This document shows positions 8,109 to 17,345 of a DNA stretch of 64,000 nt, piece by piece. The number at the start of each line of letters is the position of its first letter. Position 1 is the stretch's first letter. The translations under genes were made by a program, and so were the position numbers. The stretch covers positions 62,001 to 126,000 of the forward strand of contig JAEYUW010000033.1 in NCBI GenBank assembly GCA_023432225.1, given 5' to 3'. The notes beneath the pieces were generated by a model. That model was not told where the DNA came from, made no database searches, and worked only from the letters and a program-made list of their open reading frames with translations. The DNA comes from Verrucomicrobiota bacterium. Lineage in GTDB: Bacteria; Verrucomicrobiota; Verrucomicrobiia; Opitutales; Opitutaceae.

Positions 8109-9899
8109 ATGTCCGCCGTCACCGGCACCCTCGGCCGCAGAGTGCAGAGCTATCTGGAGAACGGGTGGCAGTTTGCGATCCCCTACCTGACAGTCTACCT
8201 CGCCTATGCCGCGCTCGCCTGGCCCGTGCACCCGATCGAAGGGCGACTTGTTCCCGCCCTCACGAGCGTCTTCCTCGGCCTGCACTTCATCCACGCCGTG
8301 CTGATGCTCGGGCTGCTCTGGCATCGCGCGCGCTCGCCTGCCTCCACGACGAACGCCGGCGTCGGTGCACTTCCGTGGTGCCTGCTCGCGCTCTTTTTCT
8401 GGCTGCCGGGTGTGTATCTGGAATTTCCGGCGGACAACTGGGAACACTGGCTGCGCATCAACCAGTGGGACCTGTGGTCCACAGTGCGGGAAGCTCCGAT
8501 TTGGAACAAAGCCAGCTACTTCTTCGCCTACACGATCGTCTCGAGTGTGCCGCCCGCCCTGCGGGAGCTCGCGCTCCAGACCTACTACGTCGGCGCCTGC
8601 CTGCTGCTCGCGTGGCAATATTACCGCCTCGGCCGGGGCGTGGGCCTGACGGCCGCCGGCGCGTTCCTCTTCGTGATCCTCGCCAGCATCACGAGCGGGA
8701 ACAACCTGTTCTCATTCCATCGCTACTACGGCCTGGCCAGCACGCTCCCCGCCCAGATCTTCGCGGTCGCCTTGGTAAACTGGAGTATCGCCTGGTGGAA
8801 AACCGGACGTCTCTCCGCGACTGACCTCGCCGTGCGCGCGCTCGGCGCCGGCGTGCTCCTCGCCGCCTGTGCCCTCAATCATACGCAGAGCCTGGCTATC
8901 GGCCTGGTCGGCAGTGCCGGCGTCGTCGCGGTCTGGTGCGGCGAGAAACGCCAGCGCCTCCTGTGGGCCGCACTCGCCGCGATCGTCGGCAGCGTGATCG
9001 TCGTGCTCGTGCTGCCGCGTCACCACTTGGTGGACGAGTATTTCGTTCAGCGCCGGTGGCTCACGGAATGGTATGCCTTCAATCTGTTCCGCGCATCCCC
9101 CGCCACCGCGGCCAGTGCCCCGTTGCTCGGTGCGATGGGCGGCATGAATCTGTTTTTCGGAATCTATCTGTTGCGCCGCAATCACGCGGCCGGCTGGCTC
9201 ACCGTGACACCGGTCATTGCCCTGCTGCTGCCCCTGGTGGTGTTGCCGCTGGCCAATCAGCTCGCCAGCGAGAATTTCGAAGACATCGCCCTCCTGCCCC
9301 GCCTGTTCCTCGGCATTCCGAGCGGGCTCGCCCTCGTCGCCGCGGGCGAAGCATGGTTCGCCACGCGCGCGCGCTCCATGCCACTGGTGATCGGTGCCGC
9401 GGCACTGGTCGCCGGTCTGGTCGTGCTGGTCCCGGCCGAGGCTCCGTATTTCAACCGATTCTGGCAGGCGACCCTCGCCGTGCCGGACGATCTGAGTTTC
9501 GCGAAGCCTCGCTCCGCGCTCGTGACCGCGCGACCAGCAGCGCCGCCCGAAGCTCCCGACCCGTTGAGCTTCCTCGTAGCTGCGAGCGGACTCAAAGCCC
9601 TCGCGCCGAGCACGGACGACCCGCGTCGCATCAACTCGAACACCATCGTGCCGCCGGTGCAGCGAGTGCAGCGTTTCCTGATCGCGCACGCCAACGGACC
9701 GTCGGGCAGCGAACGCGTGATCTGGCTGCAGTCGCCCGAGGCCGCACTCACCGGTGGCTCCACGGTGGCGCGCATCTCCCGCCATTGGGAACCCTGGGAG
9801 GTCGCGCTCGCGAGCACCGGCACGCCGGAGCTGGCGGCGCAGCTCAGACGCGCTGGCTGGCGGGTGGTCTTCTCACCCACCCCGATGCCGGCGCCTTGA
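8109..9899 (+). CDS. polytopic membrane protein of unknown function
   Basis: I do not recognise this 596-residue protein. It has about ten hydrophobic segments between residues 20 and 440, then a soluble C-terminal region of about 150 residues. A conserved-looking loop after the third segment (EFPADNWEHWLRINQWD) is rich in acidic and aromatic residues, as in first periplasmic loops of GT-C glycosyltransferases. It could be a GT-C-like transferase, an O-antigen ligase-like or a polymerase-like protein. It interrupts the nucleotide-sugar genes and appears to have its own promoter, with the start codon at or next to the predicted transcription start. An in-frame ATG at 8055 is possible but lies upstream of the promoter-like element. 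Confidence 0.6.
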   Translation: MSAVTGTLGRRVQSYLENGWQFAIPYLTVYLAYAALAWPVHPIEGRLVPALTSVFLGLHFIHAVLMLGLLWHRARSPASTTNAGVGALPWCLLALFFWLPGVYLEFPADNWEHWLRINQWDLWSTVREAPIWNKASYFFAYTIVSSVPPALRELALQTYYVGACLLLAWQYYRLGRGVGLTAAGAFLFVILASITSGNNLFSFHRYYGLASTLPAQIFAVALVNWSIAWWKTGRLSATDLAVRALGAGVLLAACALNHTQSLAIGLVGSAGVVAVWCGEKRQRLLWAALAAIVGSVIVVLVLPRHHLVDEYFVQRRWLTEWYAFNLFRASPATAASAPLLGAMGGMNLFFGIYLLRRNHAAGWLTVTPVIALLLPLVVLPLANQLASENFEDIALLPRLFLGIPSGLALVAAGEAWFATRARSMPLVIGAAALVAGLVVLVPAEAPYFNRFWQATLAVPDDLSFAKPRSALVTARPAAPPEAPDPLSFLVAASGLKALAPSTDDPRRINSNTIVPPVQRVQRFLIAHANGPSGSERVIWLQSPEAALTGGSTVARISRHWEPWEVALASTGTPELAAQLRRAGWRVVFSPTPMPAP

Positions 9900-9914
9900 G
9901 CCTGGTTACCGGAG

Positions 9915-9944
9915 TTGACACTCCGGAAGCCGCCGCGGAAGCTC
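9915..9944 (+). promoter_or_regulatory. possible promoter upstream of wecB
   Basis: A perfect TTGACA (9915-9920) is followed after 18 bases by AAGCTC (9939-9944), leaving about 33 bases of leader before the ATG at 9983. The -10 is poor, so this rests mainly on the -35. Confidence 0.25.
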
Positions 9945-9982
9945 CGCACTTCGTATGCGCGGAGCCCTTGCACCTTTCCGAC

Positions 9983-11158
9983 ATGGCTGACACCCCCCTG
10001 ATCGCGGTGGTGGTGGGCACCCGGCCGGAGGTAATCAAAATGGCCCCGGTCGTTCGCGCGCTGGCCCAATCCACCACCCTCCGTCCGCTCCTGATTTCCA
10101 CCGGGCAACAGCGCGAGATGACGCGCCAGGCGCTCGCGACGTTTGACCTGCGCCCGGAGGTCGACCTGGACGTGATGGAGCCGAATCAGCAACTCCCCGC
10201 CTTGCACGCGAAGCTGCTCACGCGCGTCGCGTCGACCTTGGAAACCCTGCGCCCCGCAGCAGTGCTCGTGCACGGCGACACCACCACCGCCCTGGCGAGC
10301 GCCCAGGCCGCCTTCTATCGCAAGATTCCCCTCGGCCACGTCGAGGCCGGTTTGCGCACCTACGATTTCGCGAACCCCTGGCCCGAGGAGATGAACCGAC
10401 GCCTCATCGACCCGCTCTGCCGCTGGTGCTTCGCCCCCACCGAGTCCAGCCGCGACAACCTGCTGGCGGAACACGTGCCGGCCGCGCACATCGTGATCAC
10501 AGGCAACACCGTGATCGATGCGCTGCTCCAGACCCACTCGCGACTCGCCCAATCGGCCCGCTCCGCCGAGGAAATCGGTCGCCGCAATGAACTGCCGGAA
10601 GACTTCGTTCAGCGCTTCCTGACTCCGGACCGCACGGCGCCCTTGATGCTGGTCACCGGTCACCGGCGCGAATCGTTCGGGCAGGGCTTCGCCGATATTT
10701 GCCGAGGGATTCTGGCCACCGTCGAGGCGCACCCGAATCTGGGCGTGGTATATCCGGTCCATCTCAATCCCAACGTGCAGGAGCCGGTTCGCCGCCTCCT
10801 CGGCTCACACCCGCGCATCCGCCTCATCGAGCCGGTGGGCTACGAGGAATTCATCCTGCTGATGGGCCGCGCACACCTGATCCTCACCGATTCCGGCGGC
10901 GTGCAGGAAGAGGCGCCGAGCCTCGGCAAGCCGGTCCTCGTCATGCGCACGACGACCGAGCGGCCGGAAGGCATCGCCGCGGGCACATGCCGCCTCGTCG
11001 GCACCGATCCGGCGCGGATCGTTGCGGAGGCTTCGCTGCTCCTGAACGACGGCGCGGAATACGCGCGCCGCAGCACCCTGCGGAACCCTTACGGCGATGG
11101 TCATGCCGCGGAGAAAATCGCTGCCGCCCTCGCCCGCGATCTTTCTCCTCCGTCATGA
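9983..11158 (+). CDS. wecB: UDP-N-acetylglucosamine 2-epimerase (non-hydrolysing)
   Basis: The 391-residue enzyme interconverts UDP-GlcNAc and UDP-ManNAc. Family motifs are clear: GTRPE (12-16), GHVEAGLRT (118-126), PWPEEMNRR, GHRRE (226-230) and DSGGVQEEAP (303-312). I chose the ATG at 9983 because it begins the conserved core and fits the known length. The stop overlaps the wecC start by four bases, so epimerase and dehydrogenase are coupled. An alternative role is WbpI, epimerising the diacetamido-uronic acid product of the upstream wbp-like genes; the direct pairing with wecC favours WecB, and one enzyme might do both. Confidence 0.86.
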   Translation: MADTPLIAVVVGTRPEVIKMAPVVRALAQSTTLRPLLISTGQQREMTRQALATFDLRPEVDLDVMEPNQQLPALHAKLLTRVASTLETLRPAAVLVHGDTTTALASAQAAFYRKIPLGHVEAGLRTYDFANPWPEEMNRRLIDPLCRWCFAPTESSRDNLLAEHVPAAHIVITGNTVIDALLQTHSRLAQSARSAEEIGRRNELPEDFVQRFLTPDRTAPLMLVTGHRRESFGQGFADICRGILATVEAHPNLGVVYPVHLNPNVQEPVRRLLGSHPRIRLIEPVGYEEFILLMGRAHLILTDSGGVQEEAPSLGKPVLVMRTTTERPEGIAAGTCRLVGTDPARIVAEASLLLNDGAEYARRSTLRNPYGDGHAAEKIAAALARDLSPPS

Positions 11159-12393
11159 AATACGACCTCGCAGTCATCGGTCTCGGCTACATCGGCCTGC
11201 CCACGGCCTCGATCTTTGCCACCCGCGGCAAACGCGTGCTCGGCGTCGATGTGCGCCGCGAGATCGTGGAGACGATCAACCAAGGCCGGATCCACATTGA
11301 GGAGCCCGAGCTCGACGTCCTCGTGCGCACCGCTGTGCTCGGCGGCCAGCTGCGCGCGGACACGAAGCCCGCCGCTGCGGACACGTTCATTCTGGCCGTC
11401 CCCACTCCGTTCAAGGCCGGCGCCGCCCACGCCCACGAACCCGATCTCTCCTACGTCGAATCGGCCGCCCGCAGCATCGCGTCAGTCGTGGAAGACGGCA
11501 ACTTGGTCATTCTCGAATCCACCAGCCCCGTCGGCACCACCGAATCGGTCCGCGACTGGATCGACGACGAGCGCCGCCAGCGGAAACTGCCTGCCGTCGC
11601 CGCCCTCTACGCCCACTGCCCCGAGCGCATCCTGCCCGGCCAGATGATCAAGGAACTGGTGGGTAACGACCGCATCTGCGGCGGCCTGACGCCGGAGGCA
11701 TCGCAGCGCTCCTGCGAACTCTACCGCACCTTCTGCGTCGGCGAAATCCTCCTCACCGACGCCCGCACCGCCGAGATGGTGAAGCTCACCGAGAATGCGT
11801 CACGCGATGTCGGCATCGCCTTCGCCAACGAACTCTCGATGATCTGCGACCGCCTCAACCTCAACGTCTGGGAGGTCATCCGGCTCGCGAACCATCACCC
11901 GCGCGTGAAGATTCTTCAGCCCGGCCCCGGCGTCGGCGGCCACTGCATTGCGGTCGACCCTTGGTTCATCGTCGATTCGGCCCCCGACGAAGCGCGCCTC
12001 ATTCGCACCGCCCGCGAGGTCAACAACCGCAAGCCGCATCACGTGCTGGCCCGGATCCACGCCGCGCTCGCTGACTCGCCGGCGCCGAGAACCATCGCGT
12101 GTCTGGGACTGGCCTTCAAAGCCAACGTCGACGACCTGCGCGAAAGCCCCGCCGTCGAGATCGTCCACGAACTGGCGCAGGATTCCGCTCTCCGTGTGCT
12201 CGTCGTCGAACCCCACACGCAACAGCTTCCGTCCTCGCTGCGCCGCCCCAATGTCCAGCTGACGGATCTCGCCGCCGCGCTCGCCGCCGCGAGCGTGGTC
12301 GTGCTGCTGGTCGATCATCGAGAATTTCTCCCCGCCCCGCGCCCGCTGCTCGAAGGTAAGAAAGTCGTCGATACCCGCGGCGCCTGGCGTTGA
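11155..12393 (+). CDS. wecC: UDP-N-acetyl-D-mannosamine dehydrogenase
   Basis: This 412-residue dehydrogenase is predicted to oxidise UDP-ManNAc to UDP-ManNAcA, an acidic sugar donor. It has the N-terminal motif GLGYIGLP (9-16), the catalytic cysteine in GPGVGGHC (Cys264) and the C-terminal CLGLAFKANVDDLRESP segment. The features AHCPERILPGQ and VGNDRICGG are characteristic of WecC rather than UDP-glucose dehydrogenase. The ATG at 11155 overlaps the wecB stop. Together the two genes form a complete UDP-ManNAcA pathway. Confidence 0.88.
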   Translation: MKYDLAVIGLGYIGLPTASIFATRGKRVLGVDVRREIVETINQGRIHIEEPELDVLVRTAVLGGQLRADTKPAAADTFILAVPTPFKAGAAHAHEPDLSYVESAARSIASVVEDGNLVILESTSPVGTTESVRDWIDDERRQRKLPAVAALYAHCPERILPGQMIKELVGNDRICGGLTPEASQRSCELYRTFCVGEILLTDARTAEMVKLTENASRDVGIAFANELSMICDRLNLNVWEVIRLANHHPRVKILQPGPGVGGHCIAVDPWFIVDSAPDEARLIRTAREVNNRKPHHVLARIHAALADSPAPRTIACLGLAFKANVDDLRESPAVEIVHELAQDSALRVLVVEPHTQQLPSSLRRPNVQLTDLAAALAAASVVVLLVDHREFLPAPRPLLEGKKVVDTRGAWR

Positions 12394-12415
12394 ATTTCCG
12401 CGCCCGCTCCCCGGC

Positions 12416-14581
12416 ATGAAACAAATCGTCATCTCCGCCCGCTCCCCGGCGAAAACCGTCGAAGTGCCCGCGCCGTCCGTCGGCCGCGGCAGCGTGCTCG
12501 TGCGGACCTCGTTCGGCGCCGTCAGCGTCGGCACCGAGCGCGCCGCCGCCGTCCACGGCCAGACGGGCTGGCTCGCCAAGATGCGTGCCCGGCCGGACAA
12601 GGTGCGCCAGGTGATTGATCTCGCGCTGAAACATGGCGTGCGCGACACGCTCGAGCGCGTCGCCGAGGTGCTCGACCGGTGGAATGCCACCGGCTACAGC
12701 TGCGCTGGCACGGTCGTGGCCGTCGGCGCCGACGTCCCGGAATTTCGCGTCGGCGACCACGTCGCGTGCGCCGGCGGCGGCTTCGCCACTCACGCGGAAT
12801 ACTGCGTCGTTCCCCGCCGCCTCCTCGCCCGCGTGCCCGACACCCTGGCGCTCGAACACGCCGCTTTCGCCACCATCGGCGCCATCGCCATGCAAGGCGT
12901 GCGGCAAGGCGCCATCGAACCCGGCGCCCGCGTCGCGGTGATCGGCCTCGGCATCGTCGGTCAGATCGCCGCACAACTCGCCACGGCCGCGGGTGGCTTC
13001 GTGACCGCCATCGACCTGCGTCCCGAACGCGTCGCGCTTGCCGAAAAGCTCGGCGCCAGTTCCGGCATCGTGCTGGGCGGCACCGACGCGAGCGAACGCG
13101 GCCGCCAGCTCACGGGCGGGCGCGGCTTCGACGTCGTGCTGCTCACGGCCGCCACCGCCAGCAGCGAGCCGGCACGGCTCGCTACAGGTCTCGCGCGAGA
13201 TCGCGGACGGCTCGTGGTGGTCGGTGACGTCGGTTTGGATCTTGATCGGCAGCTGATGTATGAAAAGGAACTCGAGCTCCGCCTCTCGCGCTCCTACGGC
13301 CCGGGCCGTCACGACGAATCCTACGAGCTGCAAGGCCACGACTATCCCTACGGCTACGTGCGGTGGACCGAGCAGCGCAACCTCGAGTCCGTCCTCGCCC
13401 TGGCCGCAGCACGGCGCCTCGATCTCGGTGCGCTCGTCACGCATCGCTTCACGATCGACGAAGCCGAGGCCGCCTACACGACCATCGTCCAGGCGCAAGG
13501 TCACCCGCCCATCGGCGTGGTGCTGGAATATCCGGCCCCGGCCCAGGATGCACCGCCGGCCCAAACGGTCTCGCTCACCGCGGCGCCGGCCGCTTCGGAT
13601 CGCAAGGGCACTGGCGTGGCTCTGATCGGCGCCGGCTCCTTCGCCCGCTCGGTCCTGCTGCCGGCGTTCAAAGCCACTGCCTGGACCCCCGTGGCAATTG
13701 CTTCCTCGACCGGCGTCGGCCCCGTTCAGCTGGGCAGAAAATACGGCTTTGCCTACGCCACGACCGACATCGAAGCGGTGCTCCGCGACGAACGGGTGCA
13801 GGCCGTCGCGATCGCCACGCGCCACAGCTCGCATGCCGCTCTCGTCACGCGCGCGCTCCGCGCCGGCAAGGACGTGTTTGTCGAGAAACCCCTCGCCGTC
13901 GACCTCGAGGGTCTGCGCTCCGTCTGCACGGCCCAAGCTGAGTCGGGCCGGCGCGTGCTGGTCGGCTTCAACCGCCGCTTCGCCCCGCTGATCGTGCGCC
14001 TCCGTGCGTTCTTCGGCGAGCGCCATGGCCCGCTGGTCATGTCGATGCGCGTGAACGCCGGACCGCTCGCGCAACACTGGAGTCAGGCCGCAGCCGAAGG
14101 CGGGCGCATCATCGGCGAAGGCTGCCATTTCGTCGACCTGCTGACCTTCCTGGCCGGCGCCCCGGTGCAGTCCGTTTTCGCCGAGGCCGTGCGCGGTCCC
14201 GCCGGTGCGCCCGAGGAAAACCTGTGCGCCACCCTGCGCTTCACCGACGGCTCCGTGGCGACGCTCAACTACAACGCCTTGGGCGACACCGCGCTGCCCA
14301 AGGAGCAGCTCGAGGTATTCGGCGACGGCAAGGCCGCCGCCCTCGACGACTTCACGAGCCTCCGGCTGGTCGCGCGCGGGGCGAGCAAAGTCCATCGGAC
14401 CAAGCAGGACAAGGGACACCATGATGAGATCGCCGCGTTTATGCGCGCACTCGCCGACGGCAGCCCCGCCCCGATCCCCTTCGCGGACGCCGTGCGCACG
14501 ACGCTCGTGACTTTTGCCCTGCTGGAAAGCTGCCGGAGCGGCCGGCCCGTGGAGATAGCGACGGAGTTGTCGTCCGCATGA
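12416..14581 (+). CDS. bi-domain oxidoreductase (MDR dehydrogenase + Gfo/Idh/MocA)
   Basis: The 721-residue protein fuses two NAD(P)-dependent dehydrogenases. Residues 1-370 form a medium-chain, alcohol-dehydrogenase-like unit with GLGIVG (177-182) in its Rossmann fold; the usual zinc-binding cysteine cluster is not evident. After a Pro/Ala-rich linker, residues 400-720 form a Gfo/Idh/MocA unit with GAGSFA (405-410) and EKPL (490-493). This fusion is known from bacterial polysaccharide clusters, commonly beside glycosyltransferases and heparinase-like proteins, but its reaction is not firmly established. Consecutive oxidation and reduction of a nucleotide sugar or chain-end residue is plausible. 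The stop overlaps the next ATG (ATGA), so it is coupled to the toroid-like protein. Confidence 0.8.
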   Translation: MKQIVISARSPAKTVEVPAPSVGRGSVLVRTSFGAVSVGTERAAAVHGQTGWLAKMRARPDKVRQVIDLALKHGVRDTLERVAEVLDRWNATGYSCAGTVVAVGADVPEFRVGDHVACAGGGFATHAEYCVVPRRLLARVPDTLALEHAAFATIGAIAMQGVRQGAIEPGARVAVIGLGIVGQIAAQLATAAGGFVTAIDLRPERVALAEKLGASSGIVLGGTDASERGRQLTGGRGFDVVLLTAATASSEPARLATGLARDRGRLVVVGDVGLDLDRQLMYEKELELRLSRSYGPGRHDESYELQGHDYPYGYVRWTEQRNLESVLALAAARRLDLGALVTHRFTIDEAEAAYTTIVQAQGHPPIGVVLEYPAPAQDAPPAQTVSLTAAPAASDRKGTGVALIGAGSFARSVLLPAFKATAWTPVAIASSTGVGPVQLGRKYGFAYATTDIEAVLRDERVQAVAIATRHSSHAALVTRALRAGKDVFVEKPLAVDLEGLRSVCTAQAESGRRVLVGFNRRFAPLIVRLRAFFGERHGPLVMSMRVNAGPLAQHWSQAAAEGGRIIGEGCHFVDLLTFLAGAPVQSVFAEAVRGPAGAPEENLCATLRFTDGSVATLNYNALGDTALPKEQLEVFGDGKAAALDDFTSLRLVARGASKVHRTKQDKGHHDEIAAFMRALADGSPAPIPFADAVRTTLVTFALLESCRSGRPVEIATELSSA

Positions 14582-15849
14582 AGTCATCCGACGGTGCTCT
14601 CGCGGTGGAGGTCCCGGCGACGCTCACCCGCCTCCTGCGGATTTTGTCCGCCACCCGCGGCTGGGGTTACGACACCTACGATTCGCGGGTCGGCGCGGTC
14701 TATCTGAAGCTTTACCGCGCGCGGCCGCACAGCCGGCTGGCGGATCTGGCCGTTCGCGCGCTCTACGCGATCGAGTTCGCGGCGCCGATTCTATATCGCC
14801 GGGTGCGCGGCATCCGCCCGACCTGGGACCCGATGGGAAATTCCTATCGCGCGAACGCCCACGTCGCGCTGGCCACGGTGGGCGACACGTCGGCGCACCT
14901 TGCCGCGGCTCGCGCCATCCTCGACGAGGTGGTGACACACGCCGTTGGCGATCCCGGCCGCCGCGGCTTCGCGCTCGGTTTCGAGTGCATCACCGGCTCG
15001 GACCAACTCTGGTCGACGCAGGTGCCCGTGGCGCACTACACGCTGCGTGTGGCCCGCGCGCTCATGCGTTACGAACGCGCCTCCGGCGACCGGCGTTATC
15101 GCGCCACACTCGATGAGTGCATGGCGTTTTTCGAATTTGGGCTGCCGTGGGTGGAGCGCGACGGCATCCGCGGAGTGGGCTACACCCCGGCCGATCCGCT
15201 GCAGGTGATCAACATCTGGGCGGATGTCGCGTCGACGCTCGCCAGCTACGATCGACTCGTCGGCGGCGAACGTTTCGCCCGGCACGTGCGCGATCTCACG
15301 CACGGCGTGCTCGCCCATTTTCGGTCCGACGGCACCTGGCCGTATTTTGCGCGGTGGGAACGCTCGCCCGGCGCGCCGGACAACAGCCACACCGCGATGG
15401 TGCTCGGCGCGCTGGCGGACGTCGCGCTGGCACAGGGCCCCGCCGTCCAGGCACAAATCGCACCAGTGTTGGAGCAAGCGGTGCCCCGCTGGGTGGAAAT
15501 GTTTTTCGACGAGGAGACCGGCCGCGCCTGGAATACCACCGACGCGCCGCAGCAGGCCTTCGCGGTCACGATCGGCGACACGGCCTATGCGCTCCTGCGG
15601 CTCACCCGCCCCGAGCTCGGACTCTCCGCCGCCCTCGTGCGCCGGCTGGAAAGTCTGCGCGAGCGCAATCTCGCCTGGGGGCTCCGGCACCTGCGGCTGC
15701 GCAACGGCCGGTTCTGCGAGCGACGCCTGGGCCGCTGGCGCTTCGCCGTGCGGAGCATCCGCTCGTTCGACGGATTGATTGCCGACGCCCTGGCGCTGCA
15801 CTACGCCTCGAGCCGAGGGATCAGTCCCGCCGCGTTGTGGACCATCTGA
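14578..15849 (+). CDS. hypothetical protein, probable (alpha/alpha) toroid fold
   Basis: I do not know the function of this 423-residue soluble protein. It has no clear signal peptide. Repeated helical segments (YTLRVARALMRYERASGDRRYR, NIWADVASTLASYDRLVGGERF, SHTAMVLGALADVALAQGP, as shorter pieces) suggest an alpha/alpha barrel like those of glycan lyases, epimerases and unsaturated glucuronyl hydrolases. Conserved Trp, Tyr and acidic residues (for example WPYFARWERSPGAPDNSH around residue 260) could form a sugar-binding cleft. It is translationally coupled to the bi-domain oxidoreductase, where heparinase-like proteins are often found, but no lyase domain is visible. A glycan-modifying role, such as uronate epimerisation, is only a guess. 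Confidence 0.55.
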   Translation: MKSSDGALAVEVPATLTRLLRILSATRGWGYDTYDSRVGAVYLKLYRARPHSRLADLAVRALYAIEFAAPILYRRVRGIRPTWDPMGNSYRANAHVALATVGDTSAHLAAARAILDEVVTHAVGDPGRRGFALGFECITGSDQLWSTQVPVAHYTLRVARALMRYERASGDRRYRATLDECMAFFEFGLPWVERDGIRGVGYTPADPLQVINIWADVASTLASYDRLVGGERFARHVRDLTHGVLAHFRSDGTWPYFARWERSPGAPDNSHTAMVLGALADVALAQGPAVQAQIAPVLEQAVPRWVEMFFDEETGRAWNTTDAPQQAFAVTIGDTAYALLRLTRPELGLSAALVRRLESLRERNLAWGLRHLRLRNGRFCERRLGRWRFAVRSIRSFDGLIADALALHYASSRGISPAALWTI

Positions 15850-17345
15850 AAGCCAGCCCCCCTGACTCGCTGCCGAAGCGCTCGTTGCGTCGGGACGTGC
15901 TGCTGAGCACCGTTACCCAGACGGCAGTGGCGGCGACGACCTTCGCGCAATACGCGATCATCCAGCGGACGTGGGGCACGGAAGCGCTGGCGAACTATTC
16001 GCTGCTGATGCGCGCGCGCGGAGTGCTGGAGTGGATTGTCCTGCTCATGCTCCCGGTCGCGCTCGCGCGCGAGCTCGCGTGTCACTCCGGCTCCGCGCAA
16101 CAGTCCGAGCGGCAGGCCTTGATCCGCGCCGGGGGGCTGATCGCGATCAGCGGCCTGGCGGCATGCCTGGCCCTCTTCACCTTCGCGCCGCGGCTGAGCG
16201 GGCTGGTGTTGTTCGGTTCGCAGGATCTGGGGATCTGGATGATGCCGTTCGCACTCCTGCTCGCGGGTTTTTCGCTCTGTCTGATCTCATCCGCAATTGC
16301 CCGGGGCGAAATGGCGTTCGCCGAGGTCAATGTGATCCAGCTCCTCTACGTCGCGGTGGTGCCCATCGCCGCCATGCTGCTCGGGCGCCACGGCGATTTG
16401 CGCCATGTCGTGATGGTCATCGGTGCGGCGGCCGTGCTGATCGCGGTAGTTTCCTATGTCCGGCACCTGCGCCAGGCGGAGAACGCGCAGGATTTGCGGG
16501 GGGCCGCGGGACGCCTCGTCGGTTATGGCGCGCCGCGATTGACGACGATGGGCGCGGTCTTCGTCCACACCATGTGCCTGCCCTGGCTGGTGAGCTGGCG
16601 GAGCGACGCCCCGGTGCTCGCGGCGTTGAATGCGCTGCTCGGCGTCGTCTCGGCGGGCGCCTTGCTCGTTTCGCCGATCGGGTTGGTGATGCTGCCCCAT
16701 TTGAGCCGGCTGCGCGCCGAAGGTGCGCTCGAGCAGGTGAACTCGCAGGTCAGCCGCCTGGTGCAGGCAACCCTGCTTGCCGGCGGGCTGGGCTCGCTCG
16801 GGGCGCTGGCCTTGCTCCCCTCCGTGGTGTCGCTGTGGCTCGGACCCGAAGTGGCCGCGCACACGCCGCTGTTGCTCGCGTGCGCACTCGCCGTGCCGGC
16901 TTATCTGCTGACCGAAATCGTGCGTAATCCGATCGACGCCGCGTCGCGCCGGCCGTGGAACGCGCTGACGTATCTCGCCGGCGCGGCCGCCAGCGCGCTG
17001 GTTTTCTTCGCCGTCGAACGTGCCTCCGGCAACCTGACGGTAGCGGCCGCCGCCGGTTTGGTGGCGGGCATGGGCTGCGCCGCGACCGGCGCCCTCGTCA
17101 TCGTGCGGCGTTTTCATCGCCTGGCCGCGCTGGACCGGTGTGTCCGCCGCGCGATGATCGCGTGGTCCGGGGCGGTGACCGTTTCCAGTGCAACGTTGTT
17201 CCTCGTCCCGCCGGCGTGGCATCTCGTTTTCGGCGTGTGCCTCACGCTCGGCTTCGTCCTCCTCGTGCTGCGCCAGGCGCCGGCTTGGTTGCTGGAAATC
17301 GTGCCGGAACGCTGGCGCCGCATCGTGCAGAAAGTGACGGCATGA
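15837..17345 (+). CDS. wzx: oligosaccharide flippase (Wzx-like)
   Basis: The 502-residue polytopic protein is predicted to flip lipid-linked repeat units across the inner membrane. About twelve to fourteen hydrophobic segments run through it in the pattern of the polysaccharide transport/MATE-like superfamily, with a short basic N-terminus (LPKRSLRRDVLLS). I chose the GTG at 15837, which overlaps the upstream stop by thirteen bases; no ATG occurs before the first membrane segment. It is followed at once by a Wzy-like gene, so a Wzx/Wzy-type assembly route is encoded within a locus that also carries an ABC exporter. Confidence 0.75.
   Translation: MDHLKASPPDSLPKRSLRRDVLLSTVTQTAVAATTFAQYAIIQRTWGTEALANYSLLMRARGVLEWIVLLMLPVALARELACHSGSAQQSERQALIRAGGLIAISGLAACLALFTFAPRLSGLVLFGSQDLGIWMMPFALLLAGFSLCLISSAIARGEMAFAEVNVIQLLYVAVVPIAAMLLGRHGDLRHVVMVIGAAAVLIAVVSYVRHLRQAENAQDLRGAAGRLVGYGAPRLTTMGAVFVHTMCLPWLVSWRSDAPVLAALNALLGVVSAGALLVSPIGLVMLPHLSRLRAEGALEQVNSQVSRLVQATLLAGGLGSLGALALLPSVVSLWLGPEVAAHTPLLLACALAVPAYLLTEIVRNPIDAASRRPWNALTYLAGAAASALVFFAVERASGNLTVAAAAGLVAGMGCAATGALVIVRRFHRLAALDRCVRRAMIAWSGAVTVSSATLFLVPPAWHLVFGVCLTLGFVLLVLRQAPAWLLEIVPERWRRIVQKVTA

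Noticed and set aside
12116..14587. 823-codon open frame on the minus strand
   Set aside because: It is the shadow of the bi-domain oxidoreductase and the end of wecC; it shows no recognisable motif. Other long minus-strand frames at 24677-26719, 27262-28674, 29357-30940 and 41585-44110 were dropped for the same reason.
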